A DNA stretch of 64,000 bases from Metellina segmentata (GCA_947359465.1 OX375873.1:72852278-72916277), one strand, 5' to 3'; numbered from the stretch's first letter, positions 35,096-48,189 are shown. The notes: a model not told the origin generated them from the letters alone. Made by a program: numbers and translations.

Positions 35096-36419
35096 GTCAT
35101 GTAGATTGCAGAACAAATACACGCAACTGAACCCCTCAGATGGTTAAAGAATAAGTGGAGTTGTAGATGCATACTAATAGATTTATATACATACTGCTAT
35201 TCATTGAAAAAGTAAATGCCACACCAACAAAGATCTACTGCAATAACATTCATTTTAGTCAAGAAACGTAGTGCAATACATAAATAACTAAAATTACACA
35301 ACTGGAAATAAAAAGTAACATGCTTAAATCAGTTATATAGGTGTCCACTCTTAGAAATTATAACTGCTTGCAAACGGCGTGACATTAACCAATAAAGATT
35401 TGAACGGCTGGAATCAGGTTCTATATTACGTTCTCTTACTCTATGAAATTGAGACACAGATTGAAAATCTACAGGCTTGTTGTTCTCATGTGAATCAGCT
35501 TCTTTTACTTTCTAATGCATGCATCAATTCTATTTCGTATGGGTCGTTCCTAAATTCCAGGTCTGGGTAAATATTTCAAGCAATATTTGTTTCTCCTTAT
35601 ACCTAAGGATAGTGAGCATCTATCAATTACATAAAGTTCAGGAAATAAATAAAGGATTCAGATTCTGTAAATACAAGTTCCGATTCCTTCAAGGAGAAAC
35701 AATTCTACCAACTAAACACCAAGCTATCTCTAAAGTGTCCAGTGCAATTTTAAGATCAATACCATTTCATCATGGCTGAAGACTTTCCTGGTCAGTCGGA
35801 AATGAAATATGGGGTAGACATCTCCTGGATAACTCTTTACTTGCCTGGATCAGCACAGGAATAATTTGTTTATAACACCTATGATTGGTTTTGCACATTT
35901 CGAAGAGATATGAACTTAAGGACTTGATCTAGCTTGTCTAGAACAAGACGGTTGGTTCAGTTTTATGGATCAATGGGCGATATTTGGGTAACCCTAATGC
36001 AATCATTTGTAACCTTTGTGCACCCAGAATGGAACTAATGTATCTTACGGATGACGAAACTATGTAAATAGTGTACCATTCATTCAACGGTAGTTTTTGT
36101 TAAAAAATAATTTCGAGTAATACAATTATTTTCAATTCCGCCCCTGAACTGGTAATGTGGTCATAGATCTTATCTGTGCCACCAAGTAGTTCGTGATTTT
36201 GAGTAGTTCGTTTGTAAGCGCAGGGATATTAGTGATTAACCTTTTTAGTAGTAATGGCAGCTCACTTATTGAATATTCCTTCAAAGTCGATTCCCTCTTT
36301 ATAGTACAGATGTCCGAGAGCTCGACAGTCGGATTTGAAAAAAAAATATTTTTAACACCCTTATAAATGATTATGAGTGTTTTTTTTGGTACAAAGAGCA
36401 TCATAAATGAATTCGATAA
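35096..36419. other. No recognised gene; possible old transposon
   Basis: The sequence at 35200-35340 (AAGTAAATGCCACACCAACA onward) has the flavour of a Tc1-type end, but I found no matching right end or transposase. A 90-codon minus ORF at 36132-36404 is unrecognised. Confidence 0.35.
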
Positions 36420-36647
36420 ACATTTTGTTTAAAAATGCTACTTTGGTTAGAAGGAATAGGCAGTTGCAATTATTATTTTAGTAAATTAATAAAGCTATAC
36501 TATGTTTTTGACAGTCTTTATTTTACAACTAACACATTTTGTTTAAAAATGACACTTTGGTGAGAAAGAAGTAGGCAGTTGCAATTATTATTTCTGTATA
36601 TTAATAAAACTATACTATGTTTTTGACAGTTTTCATTTTACAACCGT
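36420..36647. repeat. 114-bp tandem duplication x2
   Basis: CATTTTGTTTAAAAATG..CTTTGG..GGCAGTTGCAATTATTATTT..ACTATGTTTTTGACAGT at 36420-36533 recurs at 36534-36647 with about ten differences. Confidence 0.9.
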
Positions 36648-36814
36648 CAGGAGAGGAGAAAGTTTAAAAATTGCTGGCCTACATCAAATGGGATAAGAAA
36701 CAACAATAACTATAAATATTATAGGAGTTAATATGGAATCTATGCGTAATTTCGTCTAAGGTAAGGGAATTTTAATTAACGTCGTATTAGAGCAGCAGAA
36801 CGGATTATTGATGA

Positions 36815-37083
36815 CGGTCCGGAATCACTCCCCTAAGGGATAGATTCAAGGACAACACCACAAATATTTGAACCACGGCCAGATAACGAGACAACACCTG
36901 AGCTGTCACCCAAACACTTAAAACTTCCACACCAACCCAACGTGAGGACTTTCGGCCACGACAGATTCCAAGTGAACCAACCGCCTCTAGCCACCATACA
37001 TTTACAAATATCCATGCACTGACCCGGATTCGAACCAGGAACCTTTCGATCTAGAGGCTAACACCTTGCAATTTCGTTTCAAG
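36815..37083 (-). mobile_element. tRNA-derived SINE, near full length
   Basis: On the minus strand the head has a good B box, GGTTCGAATCCGG, preceded by AAGGTGTTAGCCTCTAGATC as the A-box region. The body carries the family landmarks GGAAGTTTTAAGTGTTTGGG and a TTGTCCTTGAATC segment near its 3' end. The 3' TACC tail is not preserved. Confidence 0.8.
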
Positions 37084-38557
37084 TAAATATAAAATTTTAA
37101 AATATTGATGATGAAGCAATTCAAATTAGTTTTTACGGACATTTGCATGACAGAGAAGTATTTTTATGAGAGAGAAGAAATTATTCTGATCATTTTCCCA
37201 TCAACATTGAATTAATTCAAACCAAGCTGTGACAGGTAATTCGGTTATAAATAATAAATTCATGCCTTTTTATCACTTTAGTTCGTATATTTTAATATTG
37301 AAGATTTAATAACTGAGTAGGTTTCAAACTGCTTACTTGAAAAACAAAATCTTTGGAAGTATATCGTGCACCAACAGTAATTCAATAATAATTTTTCATC
37401 GCTACAACGAAAAAACTTTTGGTTTTCCATCTGAAAAAAAGAAATCTTAATTTTCTACGAAAGCGACACTATTAAAACGATTAAAATGTATTTGACGTGA
37501 AAAAACTCTTTTCTGCATTAACTATTTACTAGAAGAAAAACTCATCTTTGCTGAGATTAAAAACTTTTGGCGTGTCTTTTCGGATGAGCGGGTGTCAGGT
37601 TTCCAAATTAACCCTATTAGTGTAAAAAATGAATGGAGGCTTTTTAAGTATAATAAATTATTTGGACGTATTTATATGAAAAATGAGTTTAAGCCCTTTC
37701 ATCTATCATTCAATTAAAAATAAGCTAATTAAGTCAGTTTTTATTCTGTGATGCTACTTGTCTTTGGGGTCATAAAAAGTGTGTGAATTCAAAGTTTCAT
37801 TAATATCCTAAGATGAAAGATATAAATACATTATTTATTCACAGCTCTCTGAATTATTTCCCAAAATAAATGCAGATAAATGAACTAATATAGCAAAGCG
37901 AAAATAAATATCTGTTAGTTAAGGAGAGTACACATATCTATTTTCTGTTAGTTGTATACGAAACTTAGCTTACTGAAACTGAGTTGGTATAAATTAAACA
38001 ACTTTACTTGTTAGGTAACTTCGTTATTACATAAGGACTATACATTTTAAATTGGCATTTCCCTCAATCAAAACATATAATATTTGCAGGATTATACGTG
38101 ATAGTAATGCCCCTCAAAAATTGAACACGTCAACAATTTTAAGTTTATAGAAAAAAAAATAATAATAATTATATATATTTAAGTAGAGACAACCGATTTG
38201 ATAATATATACTAAAGTAAAAAAATGACGTTATAGTTGAAAATCCCTATAACGTACAATTTCACTTTTGTAATTTGTTTTACCTCTACACTTGAATGCTG
38301 GTGTAAGAAATTTTCTCTGTATTAGTTTAGTAGAAAATATATACTAATTTAGTTCAAATAGAACCTTCTTAATCCAAGCTTCGAATAATCGTTTTACCCG
38401 AGCCAAATTAAATGCCGAGAATAATCGGAGTGAGGTTATCCGACTAGCCTCGAATTACCTCAAACAATCAAGTTTATACTTTAGAAATTTTGAACTCTGC
38501 TAGCAATTCTCTCATCATTTTGATCCTGCACATGCACAGTTAATCCAATTTCCAAAA
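37084..38557. other. AT-rich, no recognised gene
   Basis: Nothing supported. Confidence 0.5.
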
Positions 38558-38559
38558 TA

Positions 38560-39954
38560 CACTCTATAACAAAAAAAAAATCGACGCACCAAGAAGGAAT
38601 CATCCGATTGCTTTGAAATTTCGTATGCAAAAATGTTTTGACCAAATATGCAAATGATTAAACTTTGGTGTCCAATGGATGAATAGTGTGATCTCCAGCG
38701 CATCGGAACTGCGCATCCAGCAGATGTATATAAGGAGTTGTTCTTGAACTGTTGTTAAAATTTCCTGCAGCATTGCGATTTAGGATACCTTTCAACGGCT
38801 GAAAAAATGCCTCGCCGCAGAATTCGAGCTCATTACGAGCAACTTTCAGAGTTTGAAAGAAGTCATATCATTGGATTGAAAGAGGGAGGTTTGGCAAATC
38901 GGAGAATCGCTCGTCATGTGAGTCGAAGCGATGCGGCGATTAAATGATGCTAGCAAGAGTGGGTGGACAATGGCAGATTTCAACGTCATGATGCTAGCGG
39001 TCGACGTAGGGCCACAACAGATCGCGAGGACAGAGTGATTGTCAGATCAGCTGTCACAGCACCTGATTCATCGCTATTAACCATCAGTAGTGCGACCCAC
39101 ACACGAGTGTCCACCATGACCATTCACAGACGGCTCAGAAAGCGAAATCTACGCTCGTACCGACCGTTACGCCACCTGCCACTCACGCCTGCACACTGTC
39201 GAGCCAGATTACAGTGGTGATTGGCTCGATCAGGCTGGAATGGTGCTGACTGGGGACGTATAGTCTTTAGCGACGAATCCCGCTTCCAACTGTGTCCTGA
39301 CGATCATCGAAGACGTCTCTGGATACGCCCAGGGCAGCGTGGGAATCCTGCTTTCACTATTGCACGCCACACGGGCCCTCAACAAGGAGTTATGGTCTGG
39401 GGTGCCATTTCTATTGATAGTTGGACCCCTTTGGTCGTCATTAGAGGCACACTTACTGCACAGCGGTACGTTGACGACATTCTGAGACCTGTTTTGCTAC
39501 CGTTCCTTTCGCAGTACCCTGGGCTTATTTTTCAGCAAGACAATGCCAGACCACATACGGCACGTGTTGCTATGAACTGTCTTCAAGCTTGTCAAACACT
39601 TCCTTGGCCAGCCAGATCACCAGATCCCTCTCCCATCGAGCATGTCTAGGATATGATGGGAAGGCGACTGCATCCGGTAGGGAATGTTGATAACTTAGTC
39701 CGACAATTGGAACAAATTTGGCAAGAAATACCGCAGGAGACCATCCGGGAGCTTTATCGGTCTATGCCACACCTTGTGGCAGCTTGCATCCAGGCTAGAC
39801 CTTATTGAGGTCGTTACTGCAACTCTGAAATAAATCATTCAAATGTTCTGAAATTTTTATAATTTTCTATTCTGTACATAATTTTCCTATCCACCAATTT
39901 TTGTCTCCATCGGACAACTCTTTCTTGGTGCGTCGATTTTTTTGTTATAGAGTG
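38560..39954 (+). mobile_element. Full-length Tc1-like element (1395 bp)
   Basis: The ends are CACTCTATAACAAAAAAA followed by ATCGACGCACCAAGAA, inverted at the right (TTCTTGGTGCGTCGAT..TTGTTATAGAGTG), with TA on both sides (38558-38559 and 39955-39956). The inverted repeat is about 45 bp, with A-run length differences. One transposase reading frame fills the middle. Confidence 0.93.
38807..39808 (+). pseudogene. Tc1 transposase with four nonsense codons
   Basis: The frame from ATG at 38807 to TGA at 39806-39808 is 333 codons, the normal Tc1 length, with no frameshift. Four stops interrupt it: TGA at 38945, TAG at 38951, TGA at 39218 and TAG at 39647. The last falls where the family has Trp in PIEHVW. 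An N-terminal paired-type HTH region (ERSHIIGLKEGGLANRRIAR) is followed by FSDESRFQL (first Asp), QQDNARPHTARV (second Asp) and SPDPSPIEHV (Glu). Only 32 residues separate the second Asp and the Glu, against 34 in standard Tc1. The enzyme would cut and paste the element at TA sites if read through. Confidence 0.92.
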
Positions 39955-39956
39955 TA

Positions 39957-40648
39957 TATTCTTCAGTTAAACACTAAAGAAGCCATAAAAGGTTTTATTT
40001 TATCAGGCACACTAGTTAATGATAGTGGATTGCCTCTGAATACATATGGTCAAAAAGGGTTTACTGTAATTAGTCTTTTACTGCAAGGTTAGATTACACA
40101 CATCTTTTAGCACCCGTGTGACCCATAGGCATGTATGATTTCAGACCATAGATAAAAAATAAGTAGTAAAAAGATCAAGTTGACCAGCTGCTTCAAATCT
40201 TCTTGAATTTTTCAATAAGGTGATTGAAGCCATTCACCTGATAATTCTATTTAAAGAGGTGTCCATAGTCCATGTAAACCATCCGTCTACATTTTACATA
40301 CTCGTACTTCGGGTACCATAGATTCCAAAGCGATGTAAGTCCTTCGTTATATAATCATACCTTAACACTAATCGAAAAGTTGCTACCTCTATATAACAGA
40401 GGCCGGCAAGGAAATAAATGAACTCCCACCACTTTGTATCTTCTGTGTTCTCTGCCACTCTGCATTTATACCTGCTTCTTAATTAATTTTTGATTATTAT
40501 TACTGAAGATCCATTGTGCTGACATATCTTAAGGTTAAGTATCCCTTTTTTGGACAGTTGGTCCAGTATTTCATTTCCATAAATATCAAACTGGGGAAGG
40601 TATCCACTGCAGAATAACTTCCATACCACATATACTATACATATCAAT
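39957..40648. other. No recognised gene
   Basis: A short open + segment at about 39966-40092 (KEAIKGFILSGTLVNDSGLP) reads smoothly but matches nothing I know and may be chance. Confidence 0.4.
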
Positions 40649-40650
40649 AC

Positions 40651-41218
40651 CACACTACAATAATGGACCGGACGCCAGCGAATTTGCATAAAATCCGACT
40701 ACTTGTTTGGGAGTGTTTTTCGTGGTATGGCCTGGGACCTTTGAATGTTGTTCCTGGTCAATTGAACGCCTACGCCAACATGAATATTGTGGACAATTAG
40801 GTTCTTCCTACACTCTGGCAATTAATTTTATGCAATGGACGAATGTTACTTCCTTCCATGACGACAACGCTTCATGGCATGTTGCATCCTCTGTCAAGCA
40901 GTGGTATCAAGATATGGATGTAAAACGTCTTCCCTGACCTGCTCAGAGTCCGAACCTAAACCCCAAAGAACATTTGTGGGACGAGTTAGAGCGACGCTTA
41001 CGGACCGGGGAAACACGTCAATAATCTACAGCTAAGCTGGTGGAAGGAACATAAATACCCATAGCTGTGTATCAAAACCTTGTTGAAAGTATGCCCAGAA
41101 GGGTTGCTAGCGTAGTTACAGCAAGTGGAAAACCACCCCCTCCCCCTATTAAAACATTATTCTTTCCTTTATACCATTATATCTATTTTGCTGTCCGATC
41201 CATTATTGTAGGGTAGTG
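40651..41218 (+). mobile_element. Non-autonomous Tc1-like element, copy 2
   Basis: Same family and same internal joint as 113-876: the terminal repeat (CACTACAATAATGGACCGGA) runs directly into LLVWECFSWYGLGPL of the catalytic domain. The + strand then shows DDNASWHVASSVKQWYQDM (second Asp) and SPNLNPKEHLWDELERRLR, with 34 residues between Asp and Glu (DD34E). It ends with ESMPRRVAS. Frameshifts and stops occur, and the left end lacks four bases of the terminal repeat. The right TA at 41219-41220 lies two bases from the next element. Confidence 0.85.
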
Positions 41219-41224
41219 TATGTA

Positions 41225-41443
41225 GGGGAGACTGGGGCACAGAGGTTCCACGGGGTACAGAGGTTAAGGGAGATAATATCTCGGCATGTTCTGCCATCTG
41301 GGTCGAAATATGCTAAATAGAAAGAACTAGGCGTCTTATTTAAGTGTCCGGGCCGCCATTATTGAATTCGTCTGCAAACGTTCTTTTTTTTTTTTCGAAA
41401 TTTCGATTTTTGAGGTATGTTTTCCAAGATTTTTTTCTTCTTA

Positions 41444-41480
<37 letters not shown>

Positions 41481-43311
41481 GTACTTCATTAAGATATTTG
41501 CAACATATGTGGACTACTTAAACGTTTTATTTGCACTATTAACGTCTGTTTCCAGTTTTAATTAAATCAAAACATTAAATGAAAAGGTCTCGTTATGCTT
41601 TGTAAAATAAAATGGCGAATCGGGGCAGAAGGGACCAGACACATAGGACAAGTGGTTCTCTGTGCCTCGTTCTTATAAAAATTCTTTTCGATGTTACAAG
41701 AATAGTTTAAATAGTAAAAATAACCTATTTTATCTGCTAAAGTGAAATAGATATAATTTTTAACATAATTTAAACATTTATTACAAAGAGTAAGGTATTT
41801 TATTAAAACATTCATTATACAAAGCTGTAAAGGGCCAAGCAATGTTTCGTACTAAAAAGTGGCCATGCACCGATTTGAGTGATTTTTGTAGAGATATTAC
41901 TTAGCATTAAACAGGGCCTGCGGTAAGGATGTTGCGGCAGTAAGACCTCAATTTTTAAATAATGTTTTTTGTATTTTGATATGTTATTATTATAATTACC
42001 TATATTTATAATTATTTATAAATAAAATGTTAATTTTCGCTTCTTATAATTAATATTTTTCATTATTTTATCATTTTAAGCACTTATTACAACTTGCAAC
42101 CTAGAGAAGGCGATAACTGGATTTAAAGCAACTGGTATCATGCCCTTCAATTCAGATGTTTTCACTGATGCTGATTTCCTACCATCTACGATTAACAATA
42201 AGTTTATCTTATTAGACCAATCATCTGATCCTAGTGAGCAGCCTGAATAACCAAGCAGTGGTAGTCCTATAAAAAATACCTCTAAGAATGTCCCTTACGT
42301 TCTACCTCTGGAGAGAGACAACAAAATTTCCAATCCTCAAATTCCTTGCAGTTAGTTCTCAATGAAATTTCACCACAGTCTGTTAGAAAAAGTAAAGTAC
42401 AGAGATCAGAATAATTGACAAGTTCTCCATTTAAACGCTCAAAACTTCAGAAATACGAAAAGTGTAGAACGAAGTCACATGCAAAAGAGAAAGAAACTTA
42501 AAAGAGCGATACAGTAACTCATCGAAAAAATGTAAGAAAATACAGAAAGCCATTAACCTTGAAAACAGTTTTACTCATTCAACAGAGCAGTCAACAATTC
42601 CATCAACATCCACAACAAATGTTAAATCAAATACCAAGGAACTTAAAACATTTCAAGCTAAAGCATTGCAAACGACAAATTGGAAATCTTAATGACGACT
42701 CTTAACAGTGAATCAGATGACGATGGCCTTTGTGTCTACTGCATGGACAAATTTTCGTCCTCAAAAGATGGAAAATGGTGGATACAGTGTAGTTGCTGCA
42801 AAATGTGTGCACACAATGCATGTACAGGTGTCGAGGAAATGGATGAACACTTTGTCTGCTTATTTTGCCGGTCGGCTATTTTGATACCTTTATATTTTAT
42901 TAATTTGTTTATTTACTTATTTTCAAAATTTGTATTTATATTTTTTTATAATCTAATCACATATTTAAAGGCCTATAATATCATTGTATCTGTATCTCAT
43001 TGTTAAAAAAATAATAATGTAAACACATAGAACGTAAAAGCAAAATTCAATTTATTGATGTCTTTATACAGGGGCATGGTCCTCTGTGTCCCAACCTATG
43101 GGACAGATAAGACCGCCTGAGTTACTTTGTGTTTTAATTTTTCTTGCACACAATAATAACTAAAGAATAATATCTTAAAATTTGATTCCTTTCCTTAGCA
43201 AAGACAATTTAACAAAGTATTGTACTATATTTTTATTTTATTTTTACTGCTGTTTACATTCGATATATAATTCAGTTTTCCTTACTAGGTCCTCTGTGCC
43301 CCAGTCTCCCC
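41225..43311 (+). mobile_element. pogo-type element, internally deleted (2.1 kb)
   Basis: Terminal inverted repeats GGGGAGACTGGGGCACAGAG (left) and the inverse at the right end match perfectly over about 21 bp, with TA on both sides (41223-41224 and 43312-43313). The left 0.85 kb is AT-rich and non-coding, including an (AT)n run at 41447-41476. Only the C-terminal part of a transposase remains, so the element is a non-autonomous deletion derivative. Confidence 0.88.
42093..42874 (+). pseudogene. pogo/jerky-like transposase C-terminus with PHD-like finger
   Basis: The + strand reads NLEKAITGFKATGIMPFNSD then VFTDADFLPST, matching the segment after the DDE domain in pogo-type transposases. A degenerate Ser/Lys-rich linker with several stops follows, then an intact 108-codon ORF (42680-43006). 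That ORF begins with C-x2-C (residues 18 and 21), C-x2-C (37, 40), H45, C48 and C-x2-C (60, 63), the C4HC3 pattern of a PHD-type zinc finger. Such a finger is found at the C-terminus of several arthropod pogo transposases. The helix-turn-helix and the catalytic core are missing. Confidence 0.82.
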
Positions 43312-45299
43312 TATATAAATTGCATGTCGATATCCCTTGCTAAAACTTTAGTGGGAGAGAGGGTAGGAAGTTGTATTGAAAATAAAACAAATTTGGAATG
43401 TTTTGTAAGAATGGTTTTCGCAACTTTAGCACTTTGATGCAAGAGTGCGCTGTTAGCCAGCTTTGCACATCATTCTTTTTTAACCATCTTGTTGGGTTAT
43501 CTTCTCATCAAATGTGCCCTGTAGTAGTCAGCCTCGTGCAGAAATCTGTTCTAAACTATTACTAATACTGGTACAGGGACAGTTTGGTTTCAACCATGAG
43601 CCTTCATTCTTCTCAGAATAATAGAGCAGTTTCGTCTCGACGAGGTTTCTCTAAGATAGCCCAACTGGTCACATCTAGATGGATGAGGTATCACATCCTT
43701 AGCAAAAGTTGAACAGATCTAGACCAGATATATCGCCCAACACTTGGAGGGAAAAATATTTGTCATGGCAAAGTGGAATTACGTGATGAATCATTTCGCA
43801 TAAATATGCCGGAAAGCATGAAATCAATCAGAACAGTGCCTTGTCTGTCCCAAAAAACAAAAGCCATGTTTTTTTTTTTGGCTGAAATTGAAGCTTTGAA
43901 TGTCTTGGTTTTTAGGGAATTCGTATGGCGCTATTACGTTGATTGTTGCTTGGATTCAGATGTATGATAACTCGTAACCAGTCCACAATGGGATTAAGAA
44001 ACTCTTTACTTGCTTCTGCACAGCGTGTGAGGCTGCCGAGTGCAACGCTCGTTATTTTCTTTTTGTGTTCTTCCGTTCATATTTTTGAAACGCGCGCACG
44101 CAATTTCCTGTATTCTAAAGTCACAGTGGAACTGGAAAAGAAGATATTATACTGTTCCAACAGCCGAGTTTCAAACTGTCAAGCAATTGCACCTCCACTG
44201 TGCAACAAAGTTACGTTTCCTCTCATCAGGCGTGATACGGGCTGACCGAGAAGTTCCAGTTGACTAGAAGTAGAAGACGTTTTAGCTAAGTTTGAGAGAG
44301 AAATCTCTCATCTCGTTAGAAATCAATACATATATCAGACCCATACCTATATGTCAACACACACAGTAGAAAGAATGAAAACAAATATTTTGGGAAGAAG
44401 ACAGTGCCTGATGTAATCGTGTGAATTTTCGTAAGACAGTCAAAATACATTGATTGTATAGAAATGGTAATAAAATGAATTCAAAATTTGTGTTTCTATA
44501 TTGTATTAAAATAAATTTTAACACAAATTATCATAATTTGGAGAATTTTCTTAATGTTTCATGTTAAACCAGATTTTAAATGTGTCTTTAGTTATAGGAA
44601 AGTTATTTCTTATAATATCCGTCAAATACTTTGATTTGTGTACTATTTACGAAAAAAAAAACTTTTTTCTCTCTTTGCTAAATATTGACCGTCCATTTGC
44701 ATCTCTTAGGTACCTCCACCGAGCCTTGCTGTCCCCTCTCTGATTCTGGAACAGGAGAGAACAGAAACCATCTGACCCCATATGGAACACTCCGCGGACT
44801 TTCTAAGGTATTGCAAGGCACCGAGAAAACTGTGTTAGGGCAATGATTTTGGTCTTTTCTTTGTTCCATCGGTAATTCTCCATGTGTATATTAATTATAT
44901 GTTAATCTTTCTACTGTCACTGTTCGTTGTTTTTCTTCATGTATCATGTTTATCTTCTGTTACGATTGCGCCCCAGCCATTCAAAATAAAAAAATCTAAA
45001 TATTGGTGTTACTGAGGGGGGGGGGCAATAACTTCAAACATTCAAGTTTCAGTAAATGAAGTAAAAGTTACAAAGTTCTGCAAAAAAGTTGCTTTTCGGC
45101 ACATTTTTTTTAAATTTAGGGTTTTTATGGTATGGTTTTGTCATATTCAAAAGAAAATATCACTTTAAAGATTCTATTATTTAAACTATTGTTTATGAAC
45201 AAAAATACAAAAATCTATTTTGGACAAGTAATGTTTTGCTGTACACAAGATATTTCAAAAACCATTTACGGTGTCTAAACTAGATCCAAAGATCGTCAT
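43312..45299. other. No recognised gene
   Basis: Overlapping + ORFs at 43773-44267 are mildly GC-rich but show no motif I can name. A run of ten G is at 45016-45025. The stretch could include unrecognised transposon remains. Confidence 0.45.
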
Positions 45300-45515
45300 G
45301 TACGTGGGGGATGATGGAAATAAAATTTTATATCCTCGAATCTCCTGTGGCAGTTTGGAGTGGGGTGCTTTCTGAGGTGTTGCTTCGTCATCTGACCGGG
45401 TTTCAAAACCACGAAGTGTCGTCCTCTAATTTTTAGCTTTGTCATTGATTCCGGACCTTCGGGTGAATACCCCGTTGTGTTGCTCCAGTGCGATACTAAT
45501 TCAACTACCCTACCT
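45300..45515 (+). mobile_element. tRNA-derived SINE, 5'-truncated
   Basis: Family landmarks are GGCAGTTTGGAGTGGGGTGC, TCATCTGACCGGGTTTCAAA, CACGAAGTGTCGTCCTC and the end TGTTGCTCCAGTGCGATACT, followed by CTACCCTACCTCACC, a degenerate TACC tail. Confidence 0.75.
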
Positions 45516-47403
45516 CACCCTTAGCTGACTAGACGTTGAACAGTGGGAAAATAACCAAACCACCCAGCCTTATTCAATCACCTTTCGCCAGCATAGCAAA
45601 CTCAATCTTGGCCTCCGCAGTTGCAGAAGCTAAGCTGAGTTAGTGTTGATAAAAAGACTGACTACTGAAACTCAGAGAACTTCTTACTGAGAATAAAAAG
45701 CCGTGAGTTACTTAGTTACGCTTTCTGAGCAGCGTGAAACGGGAAAATGGATTGAATCGGCAACAACCGTAGATGGAATTTAAAAAAAAATATCCCCCGT
45801 CTCTCTAGAACTCCCGAACTAGACTCCCGCGTTACAACTGACTGAGGACATTTAAACCACCAGCGTTCGCGAGATGCACAACTTCCCCCGACACTTCACT
45901 TCAATGGCCTCGGAAGGGAGACTTGACCCATTATGGAGTTTGAAAAATGCGAGAAGAAATGCAGCGACAAACATGGGAAAGAAAGATAAGGCGAAAAAAG
46001 TAATTAAAGAGACAAGTGGAAACGGGAGGATGATTTAAAAAACATAAAAAGAGTTCTGCTCGCGTTATTTCTTTCACTTCAAGTATTTTAGAAAATGAGA
46101 ATTTGCTTTAATACGTGATAGTGGAATAAGATAGCACATACGCGCGGGTATTCCAGATAGTCGTATATCGTGGAGAGAATTTGAAAAAATTGGGTTTTCG
46201 GGCTTTCTTAAGCTGCATAAGCTGTGTGGGGGAAATTTATAAAAAGGTGTTTGGGGTTGCGCATGGTAGAATTTCGTTAAAAATGCATTCCTCCCTTCTT
46301 TTTGCGTAAGAATATATGTTTGCAGAACCTCGGAGTAGTTTAAGTATGTAGCTCTTATTACCCTCTTATGTTAAATTCTCGCAGTTCTGTCTGTTACAAG
46401 TACGTATTTGCGTAAATTGCGTATAAGTGCTATGTTTAAAGACTGAAAATTACTATGTACTCGGAGCAGAAACTCATTAGTGTTTCGTTTATATTTAGAG
46501 CACAAACTCATTAACTGACATTTTATGATGACTCTAAATCGTATTTTCCTGATGCTAAGAAATCCAGTCTTGTTGTTGTCGATTTAAAATATGTATACAA
46601 CCATTATAATGCATATAGAATATTCTCCCCTAAAAACCTATAGTTAAGCGAATATAAAATAACGAAGCACACAGCGCAAGATCAATCAGACTTACCTGCG
46701 CGTGTGGTGAAAATATTTTGATTGGTCTCTTTATGTCACATTGCACTATGCGCTTCCTATTTCATTACGGATTTAGTATTTAAATAGTGTACAACAGAGA
46801 TTTGAGTTTGTCAGTTAATGTATTTCTGCTCTACGTCGACGATCTTTTTACGACAAGAAGTGCTCCAGACACTAAATCTAGGTGGTGACCGTCGATATAG
46901 AAACAAGGCTCATTCATTATGAATAGGGGTGGTTCTCAGGGATGACTTCATTTTATTTAACTTTTCGCGAATACTTGCCGTGGAAAGAAGTAGTTTGCTA
47001 GTATATTATACTAATATATTACTTGAATCCTAATTATGATGTGGCATCAAGTGCACCATTGTGACGGATTTGAATTCATTTCTTCGATCATCACCTGTGG
47101 AATGTAGAATGAGGTCAATTTCCACGGCAACAGACAGGGGCAAATTTTAGTAAAAATTCTCGTGGAAGAAAAAATAGCACTTTTTTTCTTGTCAACACGG
47201 TATATTTTTACACTTTGTAACCTGTATGCAGTTTTCTCTGCATCTCTTCCGACCAATTTTATGCTTCGTTATTAATAGCATTCCGCCTTGAATAATTTAA
47301 CCAATAAATTTGGATAGTAACCATGAAATATAACGATAAAACTTAAAATACGCCTTTCAGAAATGCACGACGTGCAGAAGTTCCGCATTCTTAGTTCTCT
47401 ACA
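45516..47403. other. No recognised gene
   Basis: 45.56-46.05 kb is GC-richer but carries no credible ORF. The rest is AT-rich. Nothing further is supported. Confidence 0.45.
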
Positions 47404-47703
47404 AATCAGCGTAGGTAGGTAGTTGAATTTATGTCACACTGGAGCAACAAAACGAGATATTGGCAACGGTTTGGTATCAGTCCCTAAGAGAAAGATTAGA
47501 GGACATCACCTCTTTGTTTTTAACCAAGGTCAATATCTAAGCTTTCACCCAAATTTCTAAACTTCCAGACCCAGCCAAGGCTGAGGCTACCACAGATTGA
47601 ATGTACAAAAGCTCCATGTACAGTACGGTTTTTTGTTGGATCTATTTACGAAATCGTAACCCTTCGGTTGCTAATCAATGATTACCAACTGGGTCACGAC
47701 GGC
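47404..47703 (-). mobile_element. tRNA-derived SINE, full length
   Basis: Read on the minus strand, the tRNA-like head starts GGGGCCGTCGTGACCCAGTTGG with a good A box (ACCCAGTTGGTAATC) and a decayed B box (GGTTACGATTTCG). The shared body follows (TGGGTCTGGAAGTTTAGAAA; TGTTGCTCCAGTGTGACATA), and the tail is CTACCTACCTAC. This is the most complete copy in the window. Confidence 0.85.
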
Positions 47704-48189
47704 CCCTACAAATCAGGGTTAATATCCTTTAATAATACGACGATTAGTCGATTCTTATAGTGCTTGTACGATGATGAGTCTATTGGTTGTGTCTCTTGTA
47801 AACGGTGTTAAGAACATTTTATATTTCTCACATAAGTTACTTTTGGATTTGTTTAAGCGGTCCACAAGAACAAATCAAATAATTGTGTTGCTAGAATTTT
47901 TTTTTTATTCTGTCGATAAAACTTTTTCAAAATCTTTCTTTTAATAATCACTGAATTTGGAAATATGAAACCATTAAAACACATAATTTGGAGACAAATT
48001 CTTTCAGTTAAATGCGTCCTATTAGTTAGATTTGCAGAAAAATGGATTCACAGTTTAAGGTTTTATGAGAAATGATATATCATGCACCAAGCCTAAACAA
48101 AATATAAAATAAGCATTGGAGAAAATATTTAGATCAATACATACGTATAGGAAGTTGATTTTTAACTCGTATTAAAATCTTCTATTTAT
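47704..48189. other. AT-rich, no recognised gene
   Basis: Nothing supported. This spacer separates two SINE copies in opposite orientation. Confidence 0.5.

Noticed and set aside
35170..36100. Another Tc1-type element on the minus strand
   Set aside because: One end looks familiar, but no matching inverted repeat or transposase motif could be found.
39966..40092. Exon-like segment KEAIKGFILSGTLVNDSGLP
   Set aside because: Short, unmatched, and it starts inside the end of a transposon. Probably chance.
43773..44267. Overlapping ORFs as Tc1 relic
   Set aside because: A DESFR-like string resembles the DES motif of transposases, but the context before and after does not fit.
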